In this document: positions 1 to 9,085 of the stretch, one piece after another
Layout of the letters: each line of letters opens with the position of its first letter
Numbering within the stretch: the stretch's first letter is position 1
Assembly: GCA_018436925.1 (NCBI GenBank)
Contig: JAHDKI010000003.1
Coordinates: forward strand, 62,001-126,000
Origin: Syntrophaceae bacterium
GTDB lineage: Bacteria; Desulfobacterota; Syntrophia; Syntrophales; Smithellaceae
Direction: 5' to 3'
DNA: 64,000 nt
Translations under genes and position numbers: made by a program
Notes under the pieces: generated by a model
Told to the model about the DNA's origin: nothing
The model's input: only the letters and a program-made list of their open reading frames with translations
Databases searched by the model: none

Positions 1-2
1 AA

Positions 3-866
3 ACGTCGCTTAGAACCTGTGCCGCCGATCCGACAAGCGCCATGCAGATTTATGATAACATCTGGCAGAAAATGATCAGCGTGGCCGAAAGCGACATCAC
101 CAAAGTTCTTCCCGTCTTGAAAGAAATCGCCGATGAAATCGCCGGCATTCCTCTGGCCCGAAAAATGGAAGACTGTCCGAAAGTCTTAATTGTGGGTGAA
201 ATCTATGTCCGGCGCGACGACTTTGCCGTCGATGAACTCATCTCGCAATTCAGCCGGCACGGCATCATCGGCAAGGTATCCAACGTCGCCGAATGGTTCT
301 ACTACTGCGACTTCGTCCGCCACTACGAGCTTAAAAAGAAGCTCAGCATCGTGCCGTGGTATAAAAAACCTTTTTCTCCGGAATTCCGGGATATCATCGA
401 CTGGCGAATCGAACACATCTACAAGAAGAACGTCGAAAGGAATGTTCGCAACACCCTGAGCTCAACAGGCCTGGTCCCAAAAACACCCCATGACATGAAG
501 ACCATCATGCACAACACAGAAAAGCATTTTGTCAGCCATGAGTTGCATTCCGAAATCAGCATTTCCAGCGGCGTGGCAGCAACCGCCATGATGGACGGAT
601 ATTCCGGCATCGTCAACATTTCTCCATTTGCCTGCCTGATCGGCCGCGTTATCGAAGGGCTTTTCACGCCCTGGGCGCGGGAAAGAAAGTATCCGACGAT
701 TTCCATCGAAATCGACGGCAACCTGCTGCCGCCCAATGTGCTTTCCAAATTGGAAATCTTCATGCTCAACGTGAAACGATTCAAGGGCAAGGACGACATC
801 TCCTCCATGGTCGAAGGCGAAGGGACGCAAACGACCGCCATCGACCGGAAAATTATCCGCCAATAA
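3..866 (+). CDS. CoA-substrate enzyme activase, C-terminal part (cut by window edge)
   Basis: The reading frame is open from base 3, so this is the C-terminal 287 residues of a longer protein; the ATG at 42 is probably internal. The stretch resembles the C-terminal region of the large activase-related proteins of the 2-hydroxyacyl-CoA dehydratase/benzoyl-CoA reductase activator group (COG3581/DUF2229 type). Family-like features are the VLIVGEIYVR strand near the start and the GIVNISPFACLIGRV segment near residue 210. These proteins pair an ASKHA ATPase domain, here off the left edge, with a dehydratase-like domain. Their exact substrates are mostly unknown. A bidirectional hairpin terminator follows 16 bases after the stop. 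Confidence 0.75.
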   Translation, partial: TSLRTCAADPTSAMQIYDNIWQKMISVAESDITKVLPVLKEIADEIAGIPLARKMEDCPKVLIVGEIYVRRDDFAVDELISQFSRHGIIGKVSNVAEWFYYCDFVRHYELKKKLSIVPWYKKPFSPEFRDIIDWRIEHIYKKNVERNVRNTLSSTGLVPKTPHDMKTIMHNTEKHFVSHELHSEISISSGVAATAMMDGYSGIVNISPFACLIGRVIEGLFTPWARERKYPTISIEIDGNLLPPNVLSKLEIFMLNVKRFKGKDDISSMVEGEGTQTTAIDRKIIRQ

Positions 867-882
867 ACGCTTGGACGACCAT

Positions 883-913
883 AAAAAAAGCGGGCATCAT
901 GCCCGCTTTTTTT
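883..913. terminator. Bidirectional Rho-independent terminator
   Basis: A perfect 6-bp GC stem (GCGGGC/GCCCGC, 890-895 with 901-906) with a 5-base loop is flanked by seven A on the left and seven T on the right. It therefore works as an intrinsic terminator on both strands. It sits exactly between two convergent genes, the activase (+) and the MFS carrier (-). Confidence 0.9.
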
Positions 914-930
914 ATCAATCTTTTTTCTTT

Positions 931-2163
931 CTATGCCTTTTTGGGCGGCTTAAGAAGAACAAAAGCCAGTGCCATGGCTACAATCGCCAGCACCGCCGTC
1001 GGATAGAAGGCAACGGTATACGTTCCAAAGACATCCTTAGCCTGGCCGGAAATGATGCCGCCTACAATCGCGCCAAGGCCGTAGGCGAAAAAGACCACGC
1101 CGTAGTTGCGCGCGTAATTCTTCATGCCGAAGAACGCGGCGGTTGCGGTCGGCGCGATCGCCAGCCAGCCGCCTAGGCAAAGCCAGAAGCCGATGAAGCC
1201 CATCGTGTACAAACCGGTATCTCCTTCTTTGGCGATAATCATGATCACCGACACGACCAGAATCAAGAATAAATTGAGCAGCGCCGCATTACGGGGCATA
1301 ATCTTATCCGTGAGAAAACCGAAAAGGGGTCGCCCAAACGCATTGAAAATCGCGAAGATGCCGACCAATGTAGCGGCCGTCTCTCCGGTAATCTTGATGA
1401 TTTCACTGCCGACCGGCTTGGAGATACCGATCGCCATTAAGCCGGCGATGGATCCGATAAGGAAACAAAGAAAAAGCCCCCAGAACGTGGAGGTTTTGAC
1501 CATTTCACCGGGCGCGAAATCCGAAGCAACGACCGCGCCGGCTGCCGGTTTCCATCCGGCCGGCGCCCAGCCCGCGGAGGGAAACCGAAACGGCAGACTC
1601 AGCAGGAACAGGATGATTCCGAAGGCAATGCCGAAATACATAAATGTAGCGGCAAGCCCGACTGACGGCAACAATTCACTGGCTACTTTTCCCGTAATGA
1701 GCGCCGAACCGCCGAACCCCGCGAGGATCAGCCCTACTGCAAGACCTTTTTTGTCCGGAAACCACTTGGCGCCCATCGCCACCGGACAGCCGTAAACCAG
1801 ACCGACCCCGGAACCGGCAATGACGCCATAGGTCAGTGTCAGCGCCCAGATATTAGGCGCAAAAGCCGACAGAAGCCAACCCAACCCCACAATCACACCG
1901 CCGATGATGCTGAGTTTACGCGGCCCCAGCTTCTCCATGATCCGGCCCCCGAAAAACATCAGGATGGAAAAAAAAGCCAGAAAAACCATGAATGGCAGAT
2001 TGCCCAGAAAGGCGGAAACCTGAAAAGCCTCCCGAACCGGCGCCAGGAAAATGCTGTAGGCATAAACGGCGCCGAGACACACGCACATGATCAACCCTAA
2101 AATAACGTAGATCCATCGTCCGCTTTCAGCGGACATTCCAAACAATTTTACCTCATGACTCAT
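931..2163 (-). CDS. OFA-type MFS transporter (oxalate/formate antiporter family)
   Basis: A 410-residue integral membrane protein with about 12 hydrophobic segments. It has the typical OFA family N-terminus (GRWIYVILGLIMCVCLGAVY, then AYSIF) and the GxxxxR loop between helices 2 and 3 (FGGRIMEKLGPRK). Family members exchange small carboxylates such as oxalate and formate, or import monocarboxylates. The substrate here cannot be read from sequence. I chose the ATG at 2163 because GGAGGGGG lies about 8 bases upstream; the ATG at 2178 contains that ribosome site. A likely promoter lies at 2207-2235. It is divergent from mobA and convergent with the activase gene. Confidence 0.85.
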   Translation of the reverse strand: MSHEVKLFGMSAESGRWIYVILGLIMCVCLGAVYAYSIFLAPVREAFQVSAFLGNLPFMVFLAFFSILMFFGGRIMEKLGPRKLSIIGGVIVGLGWLLSAFAPNIWALTLTYGVIAGSGVGLVYGCPVAMGAKWFPDKKGLAVGLILAGFGGSALITGKVASELLPSVGLAATFMYFGIAFGIILFLLSLPFRFPSAGWAPAGWKPAAGAVVASDFAPGEMVKTSTFWGLFLCFLIGSIAGLMAIGISKPVGSEIIKITGETAATLVGIFAIFNAFGRPLFGFLTDKIMPRNAALLNLFLILVVSVIMIIAKEGDTGLYTMGFIGFWLCLGGWLAIAPTATAAFFGMKNYARNYGVVFFAYGLGAIVGGIISGQAKDVFGTYTVAFYPTAVLAIVAMALAFVLLKPPKKA

Positions 2164-2206
2164 GAAATCCCCCTCCATAAATTTAGTAAATAAACCGAAT
2201 TTTCAG

Positions 2207-2235
2207 CTTTTATTCGTTTAACCGTCAAGAGTCAA
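2207..2235 (-). promoter_or_regulatory. Putative sigma70 promoter for the OFA transporter
   Basis: On the minus strand TTGACT (2230-2235) is followed after 17 bases by TAAAAG (2207-2212). It lies about 45 bases upstream of the transporter start in an AT-rich divergent intergenic region. Five of six -35 positions and four of six -10 positions match consensus. Confidence 0.5.
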
Positions 2236-2321
2236 TAAAAATGTCCTTCAAAAGACTAAATTATTTTCTATCCGCTGCAACTTTGTGGTAAGTGACTGCA
2301 ACACATGGAGGAACGTTTTTA

Positions 2322-2921
2322 GTGAAGACAAAAACGGGACATATCAGCGGCATTTTGCTCTCCGGCGGAAAAAATACGCGCATGGGAACCAATAAAGCGT
2401 TTTTGGAGATCGACGGCGTGCGCCTGATCAACCGGACGCTGGATTTGTATCGGCGCTTCTTTGAAGATATCATTATCGTCACCAACGATCCTTTCACCTA
2501 CCTGGAGTTTCCGGATGTCTCGGTGGTCACGGATATTTACAAAGGCAAAGGTCCTCTGGGAGGAATTTACACTGGCCTGTTTTATGCCAAAAATTCCTGC
2601 GCGTTTGTAAGCGCCTGCGATATGCCGTTTTTGAGCGACGCTTTTCTCACTTTCCTTCTCGACCAGACGGGTCGTCATGACATAGTCGTGCCGGCCACAA
2701 AAGATGGGTTTCAGCCCCTGTGCGCCGTTTACTCGCGCAAATGCCTGCCCTCCATCTTGCGTCTGTTGGTATCGGACAAACTTAAGATATCGGGTTTCTA
2801 CCGGGACATGAATGTTTTATCGATAGAAGAACAGCGGATAGCGCCTTTCAACCCGGATGGCAGACTTTTCAAGAACCTAAATACGCCGCAAGACATGACG
2901 GAAATCGCCCCGCTGGCGTGA
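2322..2921 (+). CDS. mobA: Molybdenum cofactor guanylyltransferase
   Basis: MobA transfers GMP from GTP to molybdopterin to make the guanine dinucleotide cofactor of DMSO-reductase-type molybdo/tungsto-enzymes. The 199-residue product shows the nucleotidyltransferase signature near the N-terminus (LLSGGKNTRMGTNKAFLEI, residues 12-30) and the acidic metal-binding motif in SACDMPFLS near residue 105. The length is normal for the family. A GTG at 2322 with GGAGG ten bases upstream (2307-2311) is the best start; the GTG at 2292 has no ribosome site. The gene stands alone and divergent from the OFA carrier, and implies that a bis-MGD enzyme such as a formate dehydrogenase is encoded elsewhere. Confidence 0.9.
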   Translation: MKTKTGHISGILLSGGKNTRMGTNKAFLEIDGVRLINRTLDLYRRFFEDIIIVTNDPFTYLEFPDVSVVTDIYKGKGPLGGIYTGLFYAKNSCAFVSACDMPFLSDAFLTFLLDQTGRHDIVVPATKDGFQPLCAVYSRKCLPSILRLLVSDKLKISGFYRDMNVLSIEEQRIAPFNPDGRLFKNLNTPQDMTEIAPLA

Positions 2922-2982
2922 AAAGCGACGCGTCAGGCAGGACATCTTGGTTTTTTCGTCCCTTCCATAAACCAGAAAGACC

Positions 2983-3011
2983 TTGACGGAAGAGATTCCT
3001 TTTCTTATATT
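2983..3011 (+). promoter_or_regulatory. Sigma70 promoter before the secreted hypothetical protein
   Basis: TTGACG (2983-2988), a 17-base spacer, and TATATT (3006-3011) give a near-consensus promoter. The predicted transcript starts near 3018 and the ATG with GGGAG ribosome site is at 3052. Confidence 0.7.
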
Positions 3012-3051
3012 TTTCCCGCTGAAATTAAAAAATCGCACTGGGAGACAAACC

Positions 3052-3843
3052 ATGAAAAATATTTTACTCGCTTTTTGCCTGCTTTTGATTGCATCCATTT
3101 CTTTCGCCCAAACCTCGCCGGATCACTACCTGAAACAATTGCCGTCCCTTCCGCAAAACATCTGCGAGACAAGCTCCGACGATAAAGCCCCCTTTTTGAA
3201 GCTCGTTCGAAACCTCCGCGACAAGATGGACCGGGATATTGTCACCCGAAGAGAAGAGATGCAGGTTTACGTATCCGCCAAGAGAGTCCGTCCTCCCACC
3301 GGCGCCATGCTTGCGCCTGAACCGGAGAAAATGCCGGACGTTGAAAAAAGGTCGCCTGCCGATCCGCAACCTTCCGGCCGAAACGTTTCTCTGCATGAAG
3401 AGCTAAAAGAACTCATTGATCGGGTAGAGGCCCGCAAGAGCGCCGTTCTGGCCCGGATAAAAGCTCTCGACCAGAACGCGTCCGCTATGAAAGAAAAAGA
3501 TATCGATCCTTTTCACCGCCAGATTTCCTCGCTTGCCAGCCCCGTGGCCACCAAAGAGCAGATGGACCGGGTCAATCAGCTTGCCCTGAAACTCAAGGAG
3601 AACCAGTCGCGCTATTGCCGGACATATTCGCCTCAATATCTCGCACTGCTGGAGGAATACCTGTCCGCCGTCAAAGCGTCATTGCCCGACTATGAACGGA
3701 TGGAGGCTATTGCAGCCAAAACACAGATGGGACTGGACGAACCCAACGCAACCATCAGCGGTCTTTTCGGAATCGAAGCGGTGCGTGACTATCTCGCCCT
3801 TGCCTCCAAAGTCTATAAATACGATCTGCCCCATGAATATTGA
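3052..3843 (+). CDS. Secreted protein of unknown function, partly coiled-coil
   Basis: I do not recognise this 263-residue protein. It starts with a clear Sec signal peptide (MKNILLAFCLLLIASISFAQ, cleavage likely after Ala19) and has no lipobox cysteine. The mature part is charged and helical: a proline-rich stretch at about residues 75-105 is followed by a likely coiled coil (about 110-200, rich in E, K, L and R). The two mature cysteines (in NICET and YCRTY) could pair. It should be periplasmic. The start is set by GGGAG nine bases before the ATG at 3052; the upstream in-frame TTG at 2983 is part of the promoter. It appears monocistronic. Confidence 0.7.
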   Translation: MKNILLAFCLLLIASISFAQTSPDHYLKQLPSLPQNICETSSDDKAPFLKLVRNLRDKMDRDIVTRREEMQVYVSAKRVRPPTGAMLAPEPEKMPDVEKRSPADPQPSGRNVSLHEELKELIDRVEARKSAVLARIKALDQNASAMKEKDIDPFHRQISSLASPVATKEQMDRVNQLALKLKENQSRYCRTYSPQYLALLEEYLSAVKASLPDYERMEAIAAKTQMGLDEPNATISGLFGIEAVRDYLALASKVYKYDLPHEY

Positions 3844-3926
3844 ACCAACAGCCGGAATCGGTTCACCCTCCCAGGCATGACTTGACCAGCCGTCAAACGA
3901 CCGGCGTTGATAAATAACGACTCTTA

Positions 3927-3963
3927 CCGTGAACGGAAGGTCCCTTGTTCACGGATCTTCCGT
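3927..3963. repeat. Overlapping alternative inverted repeats
   Basis: CCGTGAAC (3927-3934) pairs perfectly with GTTCACGG (3947-3954), and ACGGAAG (3933-3939) pairs perfectly with CTTCCGT (3957-3963). The two stems overlap, so they exclude each other. No T-run follows. It lies in the 266-base gap between the secreted protein and the TetR regulator. Confidence 0.5.
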
Positions 3964-4025
3964 CGTGAAGCCGGATGTGGAAATTCATCAGGCAGCGTTT
4001 ATCGAAAGCCTGTTTGTAAAAAGAC

Positions 4026-4054
4026 TTGACAGAATATTTCTTCTGCTGTAAATG
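4026..4054 (+). promoter_or_regulatory. Promoter of the TetR-RND operon
   Basis: A perfect TTGACA (4026-4031) is followed after 17 bases by TAAATG (4049-4054). It sits about 55 bases upstream of the tetR start, with a short inverted repeat just downstream of the predicted transcription start. Confidence 0.55.
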
Positions 4055-4072
4055 CTGCTCCATTGCTCAAGG

Positions 4073-4084
4073 ATGAACATTCAT
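4073..4084. promoter_or_regulatory. Candidate TetR operator
   Basis: ATGAA-CA-TTCAT is an inverted repeat of 5-bp arms just after the predicted transcription start and 26 bases before the tetR start codon. The position suits autorepression by a TetR regulator. The arms are short, so this is tentative. Confidence 0.35.
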
Positions 4085-4109
4085 TCACATACGTAAGGAG
4101 TATGAATTT

Positions 4110-4694
4110 TTGGTAAAATCAGACAAGCGCACCGATATTATGCAGGCGGCGCTGGAACTTATCGTCGAGCGGGGTTTTCACGACGCCCCGATGTCCGAAA
4201 TTGCAGGCAAGGCCCAAGTCGCCGCCGGAACAATCTATCGGTATTTCGAAAATAAGGACATTCTGATCAACGAATTATTCCATGAAATCGAAGACAGGCT
4301 ATTGCAGGCCATTTTGACCGATTATCCGGTGGGAAAAATGATTCAGGAGCAGTTTTTTCACTTATTCGGTCAACTTTTTCGATATTTATTGATGCATCCG
4401 GGTCATTTCCGTTACATGGAACAATACTTCAATTCTCCGTACGGAATATCCCATCGTCGCGACAAACTTGTCGGCAAGAACACTCAGCACGGTGGTCACG
4501 ATACCCTTATCGGACTCTTTGAAGAAGGAATCGCGCAAAATATCTTAAAAGATATGCCGATTATCGTGCTCACTTCCCTGGCGATCGGTCCCATGCTTTA
4601 CACAATCCGCGATCATACCCTGGGTTTTGTTTCGCTGGATGATCCCTTGATCCGCCGGATTACGGAAGCCTGTTGGGATGCAATCAAACGTTAA
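4110..4694 (+). CDS. TetR/AcrR-family transcriptional regulator
   Basis: A 194-residue regulator whose N-terminal 50 residues form a classic TetR helix-turn-helix (SEIAGKAQVAAGTIYRYFEN, residues about 30-49). The C-terminal ligand-binding domain is divergent. Start choice: a TTG at 4110 with AAGGAG nine bases upstream (4095-4100). The nearby ATG at 4102 opens only a four-codon frame and sits one base from the ribosome site. It is followed by the RND efflux genes in the same direction with a 41-base gap, so it is most likely the local repressor of the pump. Confidence 0.85.
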   Translation: MVKSDKRTDIMQAALELIVERGFHDAPMSEIAGKAQVAAGTIYRYFENKDILINELFHEIEDRLLQAILTDYPVGKMIQEQFFHLFGQLFRYLLMHPGHFRYMEQYFNSPYGISHRRDKLVGKNTQHGGHDTLIGLFEEGIAQNILKDMPIIVLTSLAIGPMLYTIRDHTLGFVSLDDPLIRRITEACWDAIKR

Positions 4695-4735
4695 TTTGAC
4701 AATTCGGTGACTAAAAAAACATGCAGAGGTTTTTT

Positions 4736-5932
4736 ATGAAAAATAAATCCCGTATTTTTCCTGTGTTTGCCGCATTTCTGGGTATCGTCATATTCACGCT
4801 CGAAGGATGCGGCGATCAAAATGCGGGCGGCCCGCCTCCGCTTCCGGAGGTCTCCTTTGTGACGGTCGAATCCCGGCAGGTGCTGATGACCACCGAGTTG
4901 CCGGGACGTATCTCGGCCTACCGAGTGGCGGAAGTCCGTCCCCAGGTGAACGGGATCATCCAGAAACGGCTGTTTACGGAAGGCTCGGAAGTCAAGGAAG
5001 GCCAGGCGCTTTTTCAGATTGACGCCGCTTTGTACCAGGCGACCTTTGAAAACGCCAAAGCGGCGCTCGCCCGCTCGGAAGCCCAACTTTCGTCTGTTTC
5101 CCTCAAGGAGAAGCGCCTGAAGAACCTCCTGGATGAACGCGCCGTGAGCCGGCAGGACTACGACGACGCGGCGGCGGCGCTCAAGCAGGTTCAGGCGGAT
5201 ATACAATACGCGAAGGCATCGCTGGAAACAGCCCGCATTCATCTGCAATACACGACTATTGAAGCCCCCGTCTCCGGGCGCATCGGAAAATCCAGCGTGA
5301 CGGAAGGCGCGCTGGTCGCGGCCGGACAGCCCCTCGCGCTGGCCACCATTCAGCAATTGAATCCGATGTATGTGGATGTCACCCAGTCCACGACGGATAT
5401 CCAACGTCTGCGCCGTCAACTGCAGGAGGGGCAACTGGATCAAAACGGAAAAAATCAGCAAAAAGTCCGGCTGCTCTTGGATGACGGCACGGAATATCCT
5501 CTCAAGGGAACACTTCAATTTCGTGATGTGACCGTCGATCCCTCAACCGGATCGGTTGTTTTACGCATCGTTTTTCCCAACCCGAAGGGGATTTTGCTGC
5601 CCGGCATGTTTGTCCGCGCGGTGGTTCAGGAAGGAATCAACAAACAGGCGCTGCTGATTCCGCAACAAGCCGTATCGCGCGATCCCAAAGGAAATCCTCA
5701 AACGCTGGTTGTGACGCCGGACGGTAAGGTTGAACAGCGCGGGATTACGGTCGATCGCGCAATTGGAAACGATTGGCTGATTTCTTCGGGCCTCAACGCC
5801 GGAGAGCGGGTGATTATGGAGGGCGCGCTCAAGATCAGGCCGGGCCTGTCGGTCAAAGCCGTCCCGTTTAATCCGAAAGCCGACAAAAACAATCCGGCCG
5901 GTCCGGGCAGCACTGAAAGTGGAGGCCGCTGA
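4736..5932 (+). CDS. RND efflux periplasmic adaptor (AcrA/MexA family lipoprotein)
   Basis: Membrane fusion protein linking the inner-membrane pump to the outer-membrane factor. The 398-residue product has a lipoprotein signal with lipobox LEGC (Cys25), then the biotinyl-lipoyl half-motifs (VRPQVNGIIQKRLFTEGSEV and IEAPVSGRIGKSSVTEGALV) flanking an alpha-helical hairpin at about residues 100-165. Beta-barrel and membrane-proximal domains follow. This is standard family length. I prefer the ATG at 4736, which has AGAGG six bases upstream, over the ATG at 4721. Its stop overlaps the pump start by one base (TGATG), indicating translational coupling. Confidence 0.93.
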   Translation: MKNKSRIFPVFAAFLGIVIFTLEGCGDQNAGGPPPLPEVSFVTVESRQVLMTTELPGRISAYRVAEVRPQVNGIIQKRLFTEGSEVKEGQALFQIDAALYQATFENAKAALARSEAQLSSVSLKEKRLKNLLDERAVSRQDYDDAAAALKQVQADIQYAKASLETARIHLQYTTIEAPVSGRIGKSSVTEGALVAAGQPLALATIQQLNPMYVDVTQSTTDIQRLRRQLQEGQLDQNGKNQQKVRLLLDDGTEYPLKGTLQFRDVTVDPSTGSVVLRIVFPNPKGILLPGMFVRAVVQEGINKQALLIPQQAVSRDPKGNPQTLVVTPDGKVEQRGITVDRAIGNDWLISSGLNAGERVIMEGALKIRPGLSVKAVPFNPKADKNNPAGPGSTESGGR

Positions 5933-8900
5933 TGCTTTCGAAATTTTTTCTGGATCGACCGGTCTTTGCCTGGGTCATCGCCATCATCATCATGGCGCTG
6001 GGGCTTCTTGCGATTTACAACCTGCCGGTTTCCCAGTATCCGCAAATGGCGCCGCCCACCATCGCCATTACCGCCTCCTATCCGGGAGCTTCCGCCGAAA
6101 CCGTGGAAAACAGCGTCACTCAAGTCATTGAACAGAAGATGACCGGTCTGGACAATCTGATCTACATGTCCGCATCGAGCGATTCGGCGGGCGGTTCGCG
6201 TCTCGAGCTCACCTTTGCGGCGGGAACGGACCCGGACATCGCCTGGTCCAAGGTGCAAAACAAAGTGCAATCCGCCATGTCCAGCTTGCCTGACGAGGTC
6301 GAAAGCCAGGGCGTGCAGGTCAGCAAGTCCACGCGCAACTACCTGATGTTCGTGGGGCTGATCTCCGAAGACGGTTCGATGGACGGAACGGACCTGAGAG
6401 ACTATGCCAAGTCCAACCTGGAAAAGATCCTGGCGCGCGTCCCCGGCGTGGGCGAAGTGGAAGTCTTCGGCAGCGGCTATGCCATGCGCATCTGGCTCGA
6501 CCCCAAAAAAATGACGGACTACCGCCTGACGATCGACGATGTGATCGCGTCGCTTCGAGCTTACAACGTCGAAGTCTCCGCGGGTCAGTTCGGCGGCGCG
6601 CCCGCCGTTTCAGGCCAGCGCTTGAACGCCTCCATCGTCGTGCAGAATATGCTCTCCACGCCCGACGAATTCGCCCGAATCCCGCTTCGGACCAATCCGG
6701 ACGGTTCCATTGTCCGCGTGGGCGATGTGGGTCGCTGCGAGCTGGGCACGGAGGCTTACGACATCCAGGTCGCCAACAACGGCCTGCCCGCCGGCGGCAT
6801 CGCCATCCGTCAGTCGCCCAACGCCAATGCCCTCGACACGGCCGACGCCGTGAAGGCGAAAATGACGGAGATGAGCCGCTATTTTCCAGCCGGCATGAAA
6901 GTCATCTATCCTTACGACTCGACGCCCTTCATCAAGGTGTCCATCAATGAAGTCATCAAAACCCTGATTATCGCCATCGTGCTGGTTTTTCTGGTGATGT
7001 GGCTTTTTCTGGGCAATATGCGGGCCACGCTTATTCCCACCATCGCCGTGCCCGTGGTGATTCTGGGAACGTTTGCCATTTTGGGTCTGTTCGGATTCAC
7101 CATCAACATGCTGACGATGTTCGCCATGGTACTGGCCATCGGCCTTCTGGTCGATGACGCTATCGTCGTCGTGGAAAACGTCGAACGCATCATGAGCGAA
7201 GAGGGGCTTCCCCCCAAGGAAGCCACGGCCAAGTCGATGGAACAGATCACCAGCGCGCTTATCGGCATCGGCCTGGTTTTGTCCGCCGTATTCGGCCCCA
7301 TGGCCTTTTTCCCCGGTTCCACCGGCGTCATCTATCGCCAGTTTTCCATCACCATCATTTCCGCCATGCTTCTTTCCGTGGTCGTCGCGCTGATCCTGAC
7401 GCCGGTTCTGTGCGCGGTGCTTCTCAAACCAGTGAGGTCCGGCCATGAGCCTGCGGAAAATGCGATTTTCTTCCTCCGGCCTTTATTTTTATGGTTCGAC
7501 CGCGTGTTTTTCTCTCTCAGAGAAAGATATGTGGGTCTGGTCGGCCATTCCCTGTCGAAAAAAAAACGATATCTGGCCGTTTTTCTGGCGATCGTTGCGG
7601 TCATGGCAGCGATGTGGCTGCGCATGCCCAAAGCGTATCTGCCCGATGAAGATCAGGGAACGCTTCTTGCGCAGGTGATCATGCCCGCTGGATCCACGCT
7701 GGAACAGACCGAAGAAATCACCAGTCTGATCGACGCGTATTTCCGCGAAAACGAAAAAGACGCAGTGGAGATGGTAATGACCATTACCGGCATCGGTTTT
7801 TCCGGACGCGCGCAAAATAACGGCATGGTCTGGATCCGACTCAAGGACTGGCACCTTCGTGACCGGGCCGACCTCAAAGCTCCGGCCATTGCCAAAAGAG
7901 CCTCTGGGGCGCTTTCCGGAATCCGAAACGCCATGGTCTTCGTCTTTCAGCCGCCGGCCGTGTCCGAATTGGGCATGTCGATGGGATTCGATCTCCAGCT
8001 CCTAGACCGCGGCGGCCTCGGACATAAAGCGCTTATGGACGGCCAAAACCAGCTTCTGGGCCTTGCGGCATCCGACTCGAGAGTCGTCAAAGTGCGCCCC
8101 AACAGCATGGCGGATGTCTCCGAATACCGCATCGATGTCGATTGGGAGAAGGCCGGCGCTCTGGGCGTACCCATCGCGTCCATCCATCGAACGCTTTCGG
8201 CCGCGTTCGGCAGCGCCTATGTCAACGACTTCGTGCAGGGCGGACGCGTGAAGAGAGTTTATGTCCAGGCCGACGCCCCTTACCGCATGCTGCCTGAAGA
8301 TTTGGAAAAACTCTACGTTCGCAACACACAAGGCAAGATGGTACCCTTCTCCTCTTTTGCCGCGGGCCGCTGGACATCGGGTCCCCCTCAGCTCACGCGC
8401 TTCAACGGCTTTCCGTCCATCAACATCTGGGGGGAGCCCGCGCCGGGCAGAAGCTCGGGCGAAGCCATGAAAGCCATGGAAGAAGCGGCTGCAAAGCTGC
8501 CACAGGGGTTCGGCTTCGACTGGAGCGGGCTTTCCTACCAGGAGCGGATGGCCGGCACCCAGGCGCCGCTTCTTTATGCCTTCTCGATCTTCGTCATTTT
8601 CCTGTGCCTGGCCGCGCTTTATGAAAGCTGGACCATCCCGATTTCCATTTTACTGGTGCTGCCGCTGGGCATCATCGGCGGTATTATCGCATCAAGCCTG
8701 CGAGGCATGAACAATGATGTGTATTTCCAAATCGGGCTTCTGACCACGCTGGGACTCACCACTAAAAACGCCATCCTGATCGTTCAATTTGCCAAACACG
8801 GCCTGGACCGCGGCATGGGGCTTCTCGAAGCGACGCTCGAAGGGGCGAAACTGCGCTTTCGCCCGATTGTGATGACATCTCTGGCTTTCGGCTTCGGCGT

Positions 8901-9084
8901 TTTGCCGCTGGCCATCACCACCGGCGCGGGCGCGGGCGCGCAAAACGCCATCGGCACCAGCGTTCTGGGCGGCATGATCTCGGCCACCGTTTTGGTTGTT
9001 GTTTTCTCGCCTTTGTTCTACGTTCTGATTGAAAAAGTTTTCGGCAGACAGCACCGTCAAACCAAATCCACCGAGGCATCGTGA
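5932..9084 (+). CDS. RND multidrug efflux pump, inner-membrane permease (AcrB/HAE1 family)
   Basis: Proton-driven tripartite efflux pump subunit, 1050 residues, full length for the family. It begins with the typical MLSKFFLDRPVFAWVIAI. The proton-relay residues are present: the Asp pair in GLLVDDAIVVVENVER (helix 4), Lys in TTKNAILIVQFAK (helix 10), and Arg and Thr in RPIVMTSLAFGFGVLPLAIT. Twelve membrane segments with two large periplasmic loops are visible. It lies between its adaptor and outer-membrane factor, so the whole pump comes from one operon. The substrate is unknown; solvents, bile-like compounds or aromatic acids are all possible. Confidence 0.96.
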   Translation: MLSKFFLDRPVFAWVIAIIIMALGLLAIYNLPVSQYPQMAPPTIAITASYPGASAETVENSVTQVIEQKMTGLDNLIYMSASSDSAGGSRLELTFAAGTDPDIAWSKVQNKVQSAMSSLPDEVESQGVQVSKSTRNYLMFVGLISEDGSMDGTDLRDYAKSNLEKILARVPGVGEVEVFGSGYAMRIWLDPKKMTDYRLTIDDVIASLRAYNVEVSAGQFGGAPAVSGQRLNASIVVQNMLSTPDEFARIPLRTNPDGSIVRVGDVGRCELGTEAYDIQVANNGLPAGGIAIRQSPNANALDTADAVKAKMTEMSRYFPAGMKVIYPYDSTPFIKVSINEVIKTLIIAIVLVFLVMWLFLGNMRATLIPTIAVPVVILGTFAILGLFGFTINMLTMFAMVLAIGLLVDDAIVVVENVERIMSEEGLPPKEATAKSMEQITSALIGIGLVLSAVFGPMAFFPGSTGVIYRQFSITIISAMLLSVVVALILTPVLCAVLLKPVRSGHEPAENAIFFLRPLFLWFDRVFFSLRERYVGLVGHSLSKKKRYLAVFLAIVAVMAAMWLRMPKAYLPDEDQGTLLAQVIMPAGSTLEQTEEITSLIDAYFRENEKDAVEMVMTITGIGFSGRAQNNGMVWIRLKDWHLRDRADLKAPAIAKRASGALSGIRNAMVFVFQPPAVSELGMSMGFDLQLLDRGGLGHKALMDGQNQLLGLAASDSRVVKVRPNSMADVSEYRIDVDWEKAGALGVPIASIHRTLSAAFGSAYVNDFVQGGRVKRVYVQADAPYRMLPEDLEKLYVRNTQGKMVPFSSFAAGRWTSGPPQLTRFNGFPSINIWGEPAPGRSSGEAMKAMEEAAAKLPQGFGFDWSGLSYQERMAGTQAPLLYAFSIFVIFLCLAALYESWTIPISILLVLPLGIIGGIIASSLRGMNNDVYFQIGLLTTLGLTTKNAILIVQFAKHGLDRGMGLLEATLEGAKLRFRPIVMTSLAFGFGVLPLAITTGAGAGAQNAIGTSVLGGMISATVLVVVFSPLFYVLIEKVFGRQHRQTKSTEAS

Positions 9085-9085
9085 C

